In this document: one piece after another, positions 1 to 8,989 of the stretch | Position numbering within the stretch: position 1 is the stretch's first letter | Layout: every line of letters starts with the position of its first letter | Source of the DNA: an uncultured Opitutia bacterium | GTDB taxonomy: Bacteria > Verrucomicrobiota > Verrucomicrobiia > Opitutales > Opitutaceae | DNA length: 64,000 nucleotides | Direction: 5' to 3' | Assembly: GCA_903877135.1 (NCBI GenBank) | Contig: CAIRCN010000006.1 | Location: forward strand, 62,001 to 126,000 | The notes under the pieces: model-generated | The model's database searches: none | What the model was told of the DNA's origin: nothing | What the model saw: the letters and a program-made list of their open reading frames with translations, nothing else | Position numbers and translations under genes: made by a program

Positions 1-2
1 GT

Positions 3-197
3 GTTGTGTCGCGGGACGGCCGGCTGATCGGGGTGATCACCGGCTTCAAAATGAAGTGGTCGGCCTTGCACAATGCTAAACTGGTCTGCGCACCCGACAA
101 GGACTTCGTTGAGTCCATCGTCGAGGTTGACCGAGCCCACTTCGCTTCAAAGCCCTCCGCTGCTTCCGCGACCAGCCAGACAGGGTCGGACTTCTGA
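3..197 (+). CDS. C-terminal end of an unidentified protein (5' end outside window)
   Basis: An open frame runs in from the left edge and stops at 197. A GTG at position 6 could serve as a start, but the frame stays open to the edge, so this is most likely the tail of a longer gene. The readable part starts with a short beta-like stretch (GRLIGVITGFK) and ends in a low-complexity Ser/Ala/Thr tail. I do not recognise the family. The next 127 bases, up to the convergent SDR gene, hold nothing I can identify. Confidence 0.35.
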   Translation, partial: VVSRDGRLIGVITGFKMKWSALHNAKLVCAPDKDFVESIVEVDRAHFASKPSAASATSQTGSDF

Positions 198-324
198 GAA
201 TTACATTTTCACAGCAGACTATGGCTGACGAGGACCATTTAATTTTCGCGTTTTTTCAAGCAGCAGACCGGAATGTCGCCCCGCGCCAATCAACAGAGCC
301 GTCGGGCACTATGAAATCCCCACG

Positions 325-1083
325 CTACCACGCCGTCCAGCCGCCGTCGACGCAGAGGGTGTGACAGTTGACCATCGCGGCTTCGTCGCTCGCGAGAAAC
401 GCCGCGGCGGCGGCCACGTGCTCCACCTCGGCCAGCCGGCCGCAGGGAATTTTGCCGAGCACAAACGCACGGAACTCCGGTTGCTGCAGCCGGTGCCGGG
501 TGAGGTTGGTTTCCACGAACGTCGGGGCGACCGAGTTGACCGTAAGGCCGTGCCGCGCCCACTCCACGCCGAGCGTGCGCACGAGCTGGATCACGGCGCC
601 CTTGGTCGAGCAGTAAACGGGCTGGCCGGGAATGCCGATCAGGCCCGACTGGCTCGACACCCAGATCACGCGGCCCCAATGCGCCGCGATCATCGCCGGC
701 GCCAGTTGCTGCGCGAGGAAGAATCCGCCGCGCACGTTGGTCTGGTAATGGTCCTCCCAGTTGGCGGCATCGACCTCGAGGCCGGGCGCGGGACGGTTGA
801 TGCCGGCGTTGTTGACGAGGATGTCTACGCGGCCCCAGCGGGCGAGTGCCGTGGCGGCGCCTTGCCGGATCTGTGCCAGATCGCGGACGTCGATCGCGAC
901 GGGCTCGGGTAAATCGCCGGTGGTCACGGCGCGCAACTGGCCGAGGCTTTCCTCCATCGGTTCGCCGGGCCGGTCGGAGAGAATCACCCGCGCGCCCTGC
1001 CGGGCCAGCGCGACGGCGATGCCCTGACCCAGACCAGTGGCGGAGCCGGTGACCAGTGCGGTTTTGCCGTCGAGGCGAAACAT
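325..1083 (-). CDS. Short-chain dehydrogenase/reductase (SDR)
   Basis: This 252-residue protein has all the marks of a classical NAD(P)-dependent SDR. It has the dinucleotide motif TGSATGLG (residues 12-19), NNAG (91-94), a catalytic Ser near 144 and the YxxxK pair Tyr157/Lys161. A hydrophobic C-terminal turn ends in CVDGGWTAW, as in 3-oxoacyl-ACP-reductase-like members. The ATG at 1083 follows the stop of the HisD-like gene by two bases, so the two are co-transcribed and probably translationally coupled. In described 2,3-dihydroxypropane-1-sulfonate (DHPS) degraders a HisD-family dehydrogenase (HpsN) is accompanied by an SDR (HpsO). That is the closest functional parallel I know, but the substrate here is inference. 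Confidence 0.9.
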   Translation of the reverse strand: MFRLDGKTALVTGSATGLGQGIAVALARQGARVILSDRPGEPMEESLGQLRAVTTGDLPEPVAIDVRDLAQIRQGAATALARWGRVDILVNNAGINRPAPGLEVDAANWEDHYQTNVRGGFFLAQQLAPAMIAAHWGRVIWVSSQSGLIGIPGQPVYCSTKGAVIQLVRTLGVEWARHGLTVNSVAPTFVETNLTRHRLQQPEFRAFVLGKIPCGRLAEVEHVAAAAAFLASDEAAMVNCHTLCVDGGWTAW

Positions 1084-1085
1084 GG

Positions 1086-2357
1086 TCAGGCGCCTCCGAA
1101 CCGTGTCACGCGCACATCGGCGGTGATGGCATGTGCGAGCATGCGCTCGACCTTGCACTGACGCGAGGTGACGCGCGCCACCTCGACGGAGGCTGCTGGC
1201 GTCATGCGCTGGTAGGTGACGGTTTTGAGAAATTTTCCGACCCACACGCCGCCCGTGTAACGCGCGGCTCGGCTTGTCGGGAGGATGTGGTTCGTGCCAA
1301 TGGTTTTGTCGCCGTAGGCGACGGTCGTCTCCTCGCCGATGAAGAGTGAGCCGTAGTTGCGCAGGCGTGCGAAATAGAACTCGGGGTCGGCCACTTGAAG
1401 TTCGAGGTGCTCGGGTGCGTAGTCGTCGCTGAGCGCGACCGCCTCGTCGGGGCTGTCCGCCGCGTAGATTCGGCCATTGGTGGCCCAACTTTGTCTGGCA
1501 ATTTCGCGAGTAGGCAGCACCGCCAGTTGCCGCTCGACTTCCGCGAGGCAGCGCTGGCCGAAATCCTCGCTCAAGCAGATGAGCGCGACGCCGCTGTTGG
1601 GGTCGTGCTCCGCCTGTCCCAGTAGGTCGCAGGCGACGAGGGCGAGGTCCGCGGAGTCGTCGGCGAGCACCATGATCTCGGTGGGGCCCGCGAGCAGGTC
1701 GATGCCGCAGCGGCCGAAGAGCTGGCGCTTGGCCTCGGCGACGAATTTGTTGCCGGCGCCGCAAAGAATGTCGACTGGTTCGACGACTCCCATGCCGAAG
1801 GCCATGAGCGCGAGCGCTGGAACGCCGCCCACGACGAAGATGCGGTCGGCGCCGGCGGCGTGGATGGCGTTGATCGTGGCGGGAAAATAGCCTTCGCCCT
1901 TCACCGGCGGCGTGCAGGCCGAGACCGTCATCACGCCGGCGACTTTGGCGGGAATGATGCTCATCTGGGCCGAGCCGAACATCGGGTAGCGCCCGCCGGG
2001 GATGTAGCTACCAACCGAGCTGACTGGAATGTGCCGGTGGCCGAGGGTGACGCCGGGCCGAATCTCGACCTCAAGCGCGTGGAGTGTGCTGAATTGAGCC
2101 TCGGCGAAGCGGCGGACATTGCCCTGACAATAGCGCGTGTCGGCGACGACCTGCGTGTCGAGCCGCGCGATGGCTTCGCGAATCTGGCTCGCGTCGAGCT
2201 CGAATGAAACCGGGGACCAGCCGTCGAATTTTTCGCTGTAGCGCCTGACGGCGTCGAGCCCGTGTTTTTCCAAGTCCAGCAGCATCACGGAGACGACGCT
2301 GGCCGTCTCGGGATCGTTTTCAAACAGCCGATGCCCGCCTTGCTTGACGACTCTCAT
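1086..2357 (-). CDS. Histidinol-dehydrogenase-family NAD-dependent dehydrogenase, possibly HpsN-like
   Basis: The protein is 423 residues from the ATG at 2357. An upstream in-frame ATG at 2456 would add 33 poorly conserved residues. HisD-family landmarks are present: GAGNKFVAEAKR near residue 200, GPTEIMVLAD near 224, the zinc and catalytic region QAEHDP near 248, and APEHLEL near 315. The late region GDKTIGTNHILPT followed by ARYTGGVWVGKFLKTVTYQ differs from what I recall for biosynthetic histidinol dehydrogenases and resembles the DHPS-3-dehydrogenase (HpsN) subgroup. No other his genes are nearby, and the downstream neighbour is an SDR. A catabolic alcohol or sulfonate dehydrogenase is therefore more likely than a histidine-biosynthesis enzyme. 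The subfamily call is inference. Confidence 0.85.
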   Translation of the reverse strand: MRVVKQGGHRLFENDPETASVVSVMLLDLEKHGLDAVRRYSEKFDGWSPVSFELDASQIREAIARLDTQVVADTRYCQGNVRRFAEAQFSTLHALEVEIRPGVTLGHRHIPVSSVGSYIPGGRYPMFGSAQMSIIPAKVAGVMTVSACTPPVKGEGYFPATINAIHAAGADRIFVVGGVPALALMAFGMGVVEPVDILCGAGNKFVAEAKRQLFGRCGIDLLAGPTEIMVLADDSADLALVACDLLGQAEHDPNSGVALICLSEDFGQRCLAEVERQLAVLPTREIARQSWATNGRIYAADSPDEAVALSDDYAPEHLELQVADPEFYFARLRNYGSLFIGEETTVAYGDKTIGTNHILPTSRAARYTGGVWVGKFLKTVTYQRMTPAASVEVARVTSRQCKVERMLAHAITADVRVTRFGGA

Positions 2358-2474
2358 GGCGCGAGAGCCTTGGCGCGGAGCGACCGACAGCACAAGTAAG
2401 TTTGTGCCACTTTGCGGGGCAGGATCTGTCTCGACCTTGCGCATGCCGCGGGGCACAAAACCTCACCTGAACTC

Positions 2475-3035
2475 ATGTTTCGCCGAAAATGGCTCTTGGT
2501 CGGATGGGATGCCTATGCCGGGGAATCGTATACCATTCGGGGTCGATACTGGACGAGCCGGGGCGCGCGTTGGGCCGCGTGGTGGCGTATTTTTGAACTT
2601 GAGCGGAGACAGCCTTCCGAAACTTCAGGCGGGCAAAAAGGCATTCAGGACCGGGTGACCATCGTTGGCCCGGCAGGCGTTCACTGGCAATACGACGGCC
2701 CATCAGCGCATGCCCTGGCTTCGCGGTTGCAACAGGCCAGGTTGGCTGTGTTCACGCATTTGACGCGCAGTCGCGCCCAGTTGATTGCCGGTATTCTATT
2801 ACTGCCGATGGCGTCTTCGATTATCTTCGGCTTTCCCCGAGAGAAAGGAAACCCAGCGAACGCCCTGTTGATCACCCTGTCCCTGATGGCCGCCGTGCTA
2901 TTTACGCTATATGGAACAGTCCTTTTGCCGCGAATGAATCGCGGGCAGAATAGATTTCCAACCAAAGCCAACCCTGGCGCACCGAAGCCGAGAGCTACGC
3001 CAGGGTCTGATGACACAAATGCCCCGCCGTCATAA
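2475..3035 (+). CDS. Small membrane protein of unknown function
   Basis: This 186-residue protein starts at the ATG at 2475. The frame opens earlier, but the upstream part looks non-coding. The first 100 residues are basic and Trp-rich with a soluble, possibly beta, character. Two hydrophobic segments follow (about residues 97-116 and 127-147), with a short positively charged loop between them. The tail is Pro/Lys-rich. It is divergent from the HisD-like gene and convergent with the outer-membrane protein gene, so it appears to be a single-gene unit. I do not recognise a family. Confidence 0.6.
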   Translation: MFRRKWLLVGWDAYAGESYTIRGRYWTSRGARWAAWWRIFELERRQPSETSGGQKGIQDRVTIVGPAGVHWQYDGPSAHALASRLQQARLAVFTHLTRSRAQLIAGILLLPMASSIIFGFPREKGNPANALLITLSLMAAVLFTLYGTVLLPRMNRGQNRFPTKANPGAPKPRATPGSDDTNAPPS

Positions 3036-3084
3036 CGGCTGAAGATTCGCGAACCGGCAATCCGGCTTGGCTGGAGAGATGATG

Positions 3085-4359
3085 CTACCAGCGCCAGGCG
3101 GAGGAGAGGCCGACCGAGTAGGCCTTGAAATTATCTCCCGTGTCGTAGTTGAAGCCGATGGTCAGGCTATGGGTCTTGGTGATGCGGAAAGAAAGGGATC
3201 CGCCCAGGGTCTCGAAACTTTTCACGGCGGCATCTTTGAGGAAACGGGTGTCGATCACGAAGAAATCGCCGATCAATCGGGCGTTAAGCGGCGTGACGAA
3301 ACGCAGGCCGTTTTTCAAGATCTGCTGGTCGACCTTGGGATCGAAATGATAGTCGCCGTAGTCGACGGCGATGCTGTGGTGCGTGGTCAGTTGGTTGACC
3401 ACGCAGACGATCAATTTGGAACTGACTTTGTAGTCTACAGTGTTGGTGAGGCCGGCTTGCCAGAGGAGTGCGCCGCTGGCGAGGTCGACCGAACCACGGA
3501 CGCTGGTGGCGGCCATCGGCGTGATCCGCCAGTTGTAGGGACTGTCTTTTCCCATGGTCTCAACGGTGATGGGCAGGCCGAGGCCGACGCTGAAGCCGCC
3601 CACCCGCGCGCCGGCGACCTTGAGATAGCTGAAGCCGACAGGTGTCACCAGACGCACATTCGGGCCGAGGCCGAAGTTGAGGCCGGTGATGGAGACATCG
3701 GTGTTTTCGCCATCGATGCCGGCGGCCTTGAATTTGCCGCTATTGAAACCGATGCCCAGGCCACCAAAGCTAGGTTTGGCGGTTGCGCTGGTGCTGGTGC
3801 CAGTAGTGGTGGTATCTGCCGCCAAAGTCTCCACCTCGGTCGCAGGCGTGAAACCTTGGTCCATGAATGTGGTGGAGGCGCTGCTGGCAGTGGCGGCGTT
3901 GGGATTGCCGTCGGTGACGGCAACGGCTGACATTTTGGCTATGGCACTGAGAAAGTCGCCAACGGTGCCGGAGCCGGATTTCTCAATGAAGTTGGTGACC
4001 TGGTTTTCAACGTCTCCCTGACTGGTGCCGTTGAAGGTCTTGTTGAAGGCAATGGGCGTCAGGTTTAGATTAACGACCGTGCCGGTCGAATTGACGTTGA
4101 ACACAATCGCGTTGGGCACGCCCAGAAAGGTCGAGGTGCCGGTGAAGGCGTGGCCGTTCAATTGCTGGAACTGGCCAAGGTTCTTGATGAGATTGTTGAT
4201 TAAGTCGGTCAGGTTGGAGCCGGTGGCTGTTACCGTGATGGGATTGTTATCGGTGGTAACAACGGAGATTTGAAATGGCTGTTGGTCGCCGGAGCAGACT
4301 AACGCAGTCGACAGACTGAGGCAGCAGACAAGTAGCAGGAACTTGATGTTTTTTTGCAT
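3085..4359 (-). CDS. Outer-membrane beta-barrel protein with N-terminal passenger-like region
   Basis: This 424-residue protein has a clear signal peptide (Lys-containing n-region, hydrophobic LLLVCCLSLSTALVC). The next stretch, to about residue 190, is rich in Thr, Ser and Asn and low in charge. The C-terminal half alternates polar and hydrophobic residues with many Gly and aromatics. It ends in an aromatic residue (SSAWRW), the usual C-terminal signature for outer-membrane barrel insertion. The Cys after the signal could mark a lipoprotein, but the context VCSGD is not an ideal lipobox. Base composition is lower in GC than its neighbours. The function is unknown: a porin or autotransporter-like surface protein is plausible. 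Confidence 0.65.
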   Translation of the reverse strand: MQKNIKFLLLVCCLSLSTALVCSGDQQPFQISVVTTDNNPITVTATGSNLTDLINNLIKNLGQFQQLNGHAFTGTSTFLGVPNAIVFNVNSTGTVVNLNLTPIAFNKTFNGTSQGDVENQVTNFIEKSGSGTVGDFLSAIAKMSAVAVTDGNPNAATASSASTTFMDQGFTPATEVETLAADTTTTGTSTSATAKPSFGGLGIGFNSGKFKAAGIDGENTDVSITGLNFGLGPNVRLVTPVGFSYLKVAGARVGGFSVGLGLPITVETMGKDSPYNWRITPMAATSVRGSVDLASGALLWQAGLTNTVDYKVSSKLIVCVVNQLTTHHSIAVDYGDYHFDPKVDQQILKNGLRFVTPLNARLIGDFFVIDTRFLKDAAVKSFETLGGSLSFRITKTHSLTIGFNYDTGDNFKAYSVGLSSAWRW

Positions 4360-4680
4360 GGGGTTTCGGGATGGCGTGGGCAGGCAATACCGGGGGTCAG
4401 ACAGGTTAAGCAGAACCGCACGTGTAAAAAATTGATCAAACCTTTGAAAGAAAAGATTCGCGTGAGCAGGCAGACCAGTAGGCAGACGAAGGTCAGTAGT
4501 AGCGCGAGGGGTGGCTGCATGACGACTTGGCAGCCGGCGCTGAAGCGCAAGCGGGCGAGAAAATTGGGCAATTGTGTGAACTTCACATCCGCGTGGTTGA
4601 GACGGATGAGTGATGGCCAGCCGGACGAACCGAGGCGGCTCGGGTAAGTCCGCACTCGGTCCGACGCGCGAGTCTCAACT
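4360..4680. other. Intergenic region, no gene seen
   Basis: These 321 bases lie between two minus-strand genes. Short open frames cross the region on both strands, but none has family character or a good start. The segment nearest 4360 is AT-richer and includes A/T runs around 4425-4460, so it probably holds the promoter of the outer-membrane protein gene. I could not fix a -35/-10 pair with confidence. Confidence 0.4.
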
Positions 4681-5670
4681 TCAGGATTTGGCGTAGCTTG
4701 CGGCCAGCGCAGTCACAGTCTGGCGGATGTTTTCGCGTAGCTCCGCAGGGCCAACCACCTCGGCGGCGGCGCCCCAGCCGAGAATCCATTGCTCGACCTC
4801 CATGAGCGCGCCGAGGCGCAGGCGCAGTTCGAGGCCGCCGCCGGGGAGCTCGCGCATCTCCTGCGACTCGTGCCACTCGCGTTCGCGCACCCGCTCCGCG
4901 ACGGCCGGCGCGAACCGGATCACGACCCGGTAGTCGCCCGCGCCGCCGAGGACGCCGAGGGCGCTGGCGAAGAATTTCTCCGGAGAAAAATCCACCGGAC
5001 GGGTGAACGGCTCCTTTGTCACCTCGACCTCGGCGATCCGTGGCAGGGCGAACGTGCGCAGACCACGGCGCTCGGGATCGAAGCCGATCAGATACCAGGA
5101 GTTTTCACGGTTGGCCAAATGATAGGGATGCACGCGCCGGCGCGACTTCTTCGGCTCCCCCGGCTTGCGGTAGTCGAACTCCACGGCCATCTGCCGCAGC
5201 ACGGCGCTGCTGAGGGCGTTGAACACCGTGAGGTCGGTCTTGCCGAGGCCGATGTTCTTGAATGAAACGGCGCGCAGCTCGTCGGCCGGCGAAAACGAAA
5301 TCCGGTCGCGCAGGCCGCCGGCGAGCTTCTCGAACGCGATCTCCAGCTGCCGGTGGAACGGGGTGCCGCGATACTGCTCCAGCGCGCGCTGGGCCACGAG
5401 CAGCGCGAGCAGCTCGCCCTCCGTCATGTGCACGGTCGGGAACGCGTTCACCGGGTGCGTGTAGCGGTAGGCCTGGATCTGGGCGTCGAACTCGATCGGC
5501 AGGTCGAGCCGGTCGCGCATGAAGGCGATGTCACGCACCACGGTTTTGCGGGAGACCTCGAGCGTCTTCATCAGCTTCGTGCAATTGATGAGCGTGCCCC
5601 GGCGGAGCTCGTCGTGGATCCGGAGCATGCGCTCAAGCGGTGGGCGGGAAAGTTGGGCGCGAGGGGTCAT
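4681..5670 (-). CDS. WYL-domain transcriptional regulator
   Basis: This 329-residue protein has an N-terminal helix-turn-helix (about residues 10-60, with SRKTVVRDIAFMRDRL typical of HTH_11/DeoR-like recognition helices). A central WYL domain follows at about 150-240, including RRRVHPYHLANRENSWYLIG and a downstream FALPRIAEV strand. The C-terminal WCX-like region lies at about 250-325. WYL regulators bind small ligands or nucleic acids and control diverse genes, including defence islands. It is divergent from the unknown gene at 5740 with only about 70 bases between the starts, so shared control is likely. No defence genes are adjacent. Confidence 0.9.
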   Translation of the reverse strand: MTPRAQLSRPPLERMLRIHDELRRGTLINCTKLMKTLEVSRKTVVRDIAFMRDRLDLPIEFDAQIQAYRYTHPVNAFPTVHMTEGELLALLVAQRALEQYRGTPFHRQLEIAFEKLAGGLRDRISFSPADELRAVSFKNIGLGKTDLTVFNALSSAVLRQMAVEFDYRKPGEPKKSRRRVHPYHLANRENSWYLIGFDPERRGLRTFALPRIAEVEVTKEPFTRPVDFSPEKFFASALGVLGGAGDYRVVIRFAPAVAERVREREWHESQEMRELPGGGLELRLRLGALMEVEQWILGWGAAAEVVGPAELRENIRQTVTALAASYAKS

Positions 5671-5739
5671 GGCGATTTTCTTTCAGATTTTTTAGGCTGG
5701 GCCAAGCAATGTCCCACCCCACCCGCTAGGATGTGCGCC

Positions 5740-6366
5740 ATGAACTCCACCCCCCGCCGCAAGAAATCCCTCGTCCCCCTCGCTCTCACCTGGTCGCACG
5801 GCGGCGTGCCGTGGCGCGTGACGCCGTGGCCGGAAGTCGGCTTCGAGTGCCGCTATGGCGACGACTGGATCCCGGCGGCCCCGACGGAGGAGGCGTTGGC
5901 CTCGGCGGCCCAGACCTGCGGCCCGCTGGGCTGGCAGCCGTATCTGGAGTTCGTGCCGGCGGCGGTGCGCGAATTTCTCGGCCGCTTCGCGGTGGCGCGG
6001 ATGGAGGCGCTGCAGGTCGCGGCCCGCTGCCCGGCACTCCTACGCACGCTGGCGGAGACGCCGGCGCTGACCGCCTTCCTGGCGGCGCACACCAGCCTGC
6101 GCGGCACGCCCGAGCCGGGCTGGGCGGAGATCGGCGCGGTGCACGAGCGCAGCGGCGTTTTCGGCCTGCTGGAATGGCTGGGCCTGCCGGCGTCGCGGCA
6201 GACGCTTGCGATCCTGCGCGCCATCGTGGAGCCCGACCTGCCCAACCGGTTTCTCGAGCCGCTACGCTCACTTCTCTGGGAGCCGACGACGATCTTCGCG
6301 CTGCAACGGCTGCCCGCGATCACCGACCGGCAGCTCAACCACTTCTGCCACGCGCTGGCGGCGTAA
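5740..6366 (+). CDS. Unknown protein, divergent partner of the WYL regulator
   Basis: This 208-residue protein starts at ATG 5740; ATG 5731 is also possible and adds three residues. It is rich in Ala, Leu and Arg, mostly helical in character, with no signal peptide or membrane segment. The N-terminal tract has a basic start (PRRKKS), then WSHGGVPWRVTPWPE. I recognise no domain. The position head to head with a WYL regulator suggests that it is the regulator's target. It converges on the DUF885 gene with nine bases between the stops. Confidence 0.6.
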   Translation: MNSTPRRKKSLVPLALTWSHGGVPWRVTPWPEVGFECRYGDDWIPAAPTEEALASAAQTCGPLGWQPYLEFVPAAVREFLGRFAVARMEALQVAARCPALLRTLAETPALTAFLAAHTSLRGTPEPGWAEIGAVHERSGVFGLLEWLGLPASRQTLAILRAIVEPDLPNRFLEPLRSLLWEPTTIFALQRLPAITDRQLNHFCHALAA

Positions 6367-6375
6367 GCCTTCAGA

Positions 6376-7668
6376 TTACTTGAGTGTCGAGGGCAGCCGG
6401 GGCGAGGAGTTCAGCTCGGCAAAGGCGTCCCAGCGGCGCCTAGCGTCGCCATCGGCGCGTGCCTCCACGTAGTGCTCCACCAGATCCTCGCCGAGGTTGT
6501 AGTTGATCACATAGCTGCGATAGCGGTCGATGAAGCGCACGTGCTTGGCCGCTTGCGCGGGCTCGGCGAGGGTGTAGCGCGTCAGCCAGGCGGCTGCCGT
6601 GGCGGCGGCGATCTCGCCGTTGAGGTAGCGCCGCGCGGCCTCGTTGGCGGCGTAGCCGAGCTGTTTCATCAACCGACCCACGCGTTCGAACTCCGCGGCG
6701 CGGGCGGAATCGAGACCGGCGAGCGGAAAGAGCACGGCGCGCTCGAAGGCGAGTTTCTCGTCGCCGGGGAAAGCCACCTTGATCCCGTAGTTGCCACTGC
6801 CCTCGGCGATCAGCGATTGCGGACTGTACAGCGCATAGACGGAAAACTCCACCCAGCCGCGGTCGCGCACGAGATGTTTTTCAAGGAGCGAATTGTAGAC
6901 GTGGTGGCCCGGGTAGCCCTCGTGGCAGGCGAGGTCGATGATGCGGTCTATGGTGATCGGCAGATCGGTGTTCACCTGGATCACGCTCTGGAAATTGCCC
7001 TTATACCAGTTGTAAGCGCCCCACGGCGTGCCTTTGACGTATTCGACCGTGAAACTCTCGCCGGGTGGGAGCGCGATGTGCAGGGCGGTCCGCCGGCGGC
7101 ACTCGGCAATGGCGGTCCGGAAGACCACGTCGAGCTTGTCGCGCGGAACGAAAAAGCGCCGCCGGTAAGCCTCCCAGCGCTCCGCCAGCGTGCCTTTGCC
7201 AGGAAGCGTCCGGTCGAGCTGCGCGAGGACCTCGCGGAAGTGTTCCTCGGGGTTGAACGGGGCGGTGGCGTCGTAGAGCCGGCGCGACTCCTCGTCGAAG
7301 GAGAATTTCCGACCCTCCAGCATCTCGACCCTGGCCTCCATCGCGCCGAGCTGTTTATCGAGGTATTGGCGGCGGAGATTTTCCAATTCGGCGTTGGCCG
7401 GCGTGTCTGCCGAGGCGAGTTCTTGCCGCAGGGTGTGCGCTCTGGTTCTGATCTGCGCCAGCGGCAGCGGCGCGGCTTTCGAGGCGGCCTGCCAGGTTGT
7501 GGGGCCGTAGTAAGCGTCGACGTAGTCGGCGTCGAAATTCCCGAGAGCGAGCACGAGCTTCACGTAGGACTCAGCGATGGCGTTCATGTTTGTGGATTGG
7601 GCGAAACCGCCTCCGGCAGCCAGCAGGACGACCACAAGCATGGCACCACGGCGTGGAATGGAGAGCAT
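6376..7668 (-). CDS. DUF885-family secreted metallopeptidase-like protein
   Basis: The protein is about 430 residues from ATG 7668; ATG 7641 would also leave a usable signal peptide. The N-terminus has a hydrophobic core (AMLVVVLLAAGGGFA) compatible with secretion. The diagnostic motif HEGYPGHH lies in the middle, preceded by a helix (IDRIIDLACHEGYPGHH) and followed downstream by SLIAEGSGNYG. This corresponds to the zinc site of the DUF885 family (HExxPGHH) with its distal Glu. Family members are putative peptidases with few defined substrates. The gene is divergent from the export operon that starts at 7772. Confidence 0.85.
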   Translation of the reverse strand: MLSIPRRGAMLVVVLLAAGGGFAQSTNMNAIAESYVKLVLALGNFDADYVDAYYGPTTWQAASKAAPLPLAQIRTRAHTLRQELASADTPANAELENLRRQYLDKQLGAMEARVEMLEGRKFSFDEESRRLYDATAPFNPEEHFREVLAQLDRTLPGKGTLAERWEAYRRRFFVPRDKLDVVFRTAIAECRRRTALHIALPPGESFTVEYVKGTPWGAYNWYKGNFQSVIQVNTDLPITIDRIIDLACHEGYPGHHVYNSLLEKHLVRDRGWVEFSVYALYSPQSLIAEGSGNYGIKVAFPGDEKLAFERAVLFPLAGLDSARAAEFERVGRLMKQLGYAANEAARRYLNGEIAAATAAAWLTRYTLAEPAQAAKHVRFIDRYRSYVINYNLGEDLVEHYVEARADGDARRRWDAFAELNSSPRLPSTLK

Positions 7669-7771
7669 CCGGCGAAAATCAAACGGCCGCTGGCGGCGAG
7701 GCAAGCCGCGGAAGAGGGGCGGCGCATCGCCATTGACCAGTGCCGAGAAGGACTGATTGGATGGGTGCCAG

Positions 7772-8989
7772 ATGAGCCCACCGCCGTCCAAACTGGATGA
7801 TCTGCGCATCGAACGCCGCGAAACTCCAGCGTCATCCCGGCAAACGCTGGCGATTGTCGTCGCCGTCGTCGTTTTACTCCTGCTGGCGGTGGTCGCCTGG
7901 TGGCTGATGCGGCCTATGGTGATGGCGGTCCGCACGGCGGTTGCGCGCGAGGCGGCGGGTGCCGGCGGCGACCGCACGGTGCTGAACGCCTCCGGCTACG
8001 TCACCGCCCGCCGCGAAGCGACCGTTTCCTCCAAGATCACCGGCAAGGTCACCGAGGTCATGATCGAGGAGGGGTTGAAGGTGAAGGAGGGTCAGATTCT
8101 CGCCAGGCTCGATGACACCAATGCCCAGGCGAGTCTGCACCTCGCCCGCGCGCAGCTCGATGCGGCCAAAACCGCCCTTGAGGAGACGCGCGTCCGCATC
8201 ACCGAGGCGGAGCAGGAGTGGCAGCGCCAGACCAAGCTCAACCAGGCCAATGTCGTCGCGCGCGCCGACTACGACCATGCCGAGGCGGCTGTGCTCGCCT
8301 TTCGCGCGCGGCTGGCGCAGCAGCAGACCGAGATCACTGTCGCGGAGCGCACCGTCGCCATCTGGCAGCAGCAGTTGGAGGACACCGTCATTCGGGCGCC
8401 TTTTGCCGGCATCGTCACCTCGAAGAACGCCCAGCCGGGCGAGATGATCTCCCCGATGTCCGCCGGCGGTTTCACGCGCACCGGCATCTGCACCATCGTG
8501 GACATGCAGTCGCTGGAAATTGAAATCGACGTGAACGAGAGCTACATCAACCGCGTGGAGCCCGGCCAGCCGGTCGCGGCGACGCTCGATGCGTATCCCG
8601 AGTGGAAGATTCCCTGCAAGGTCATCGCCATCATCCCCACGGCTGACCGGGAGAAATCCACCGTCAAGGTGCGCGTGGGCTTCGAGAAACTCGATCCGCG
8701 CATCCTGCCGCAGATGAGCGTGAAGGTCGCCTTTCGCGAAGCTGCCGCACCCGCCGCCAACCCGGCCCGGCGCATCATCGTGCCCAAGGACGCGCTGCTG
8801 TCCCGCGACGGCCGCGACGTGGTGTTCGTGGTCCAAAACGGCCGCGCCGAGCGGCGGGCGGTGTCCGTGACGGAGACCGTGGGCAGCGAGGCCACGCTCA
8901 GCGCGGGTGTGACCGCCGGCGAACTGGTGATCATCGGAGCGCCGGCGGATCTGGCCGACGGCGTGGCGGTGGAGGAGAAAAAACTATGA
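7772..8989 (+). CDS. Periplasmic adaptor (membrane fusion) protein of a MacAB-type ABC exporter
   Basis: The protein has 405 residues from ATG 7772; a TTG 15 bases upstream is the alternative start. A single N-terminal membrane anchor (residues about 25-45) is followed by the split lipoyl domain (KITGKVTEVMIEEGLKVKEG and later PFAGIVTSKNAQPGEMISPM). In between lies a long alpha-hairpin of about 100 residues that should mediate hexamer assembly. A beta-barrel and membrane-proximal domain form the C-terminal part. It overlaps the ATPase gene by four bases (ATGA), so the two are translationally coupled. Together with the ATPase and two permeases it forms a MacA-like export or lipoprotein-trafficking machine. 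The substrate cannot be read from sequence. Confidence 0.92.
   Translation: MSPPPSKLDDLRIERRETPASSRQTLAIVVAVVVLLLLAVVAWWLMRPMVMAVRTAVAREAAGAGGDRTVLNASGYVTARREATVSSKITGKVTEVMIEEGLKVKEGQILARLDDTNAQASLHLARAQLDAAKTALEETRVRITEAEQEWQRQTKLNQANVVARADYDHAEAAVLAFRARLAQQQTEITVAERTVAIWQQQLEDTVIRAPFAGIVTSKNAQPGEMISPMSAGGFTRTGICTIVDMQSLEIEIDVNESYINRVEPGQPVAATLDAYPEWKIPCKVIAIIPTADREKSTVKVRVGFEKLDPRILPQMSVKVAFREAAAPAANPARRIIVPKDALLSRDGRDVVFVVQNGRAERRAVSVTETVGSEATLSAGVTAGELVIIGAPADLADGVAVEEKKL

Noticed and set aside
4299-4655. A 118-codon minus-strand frame overlapping the start of the outer-membrane protein gene
   Set aside because: It overlaps a better gene in another phase and ends inside its signal peptide; its composition does not look like a real protein.
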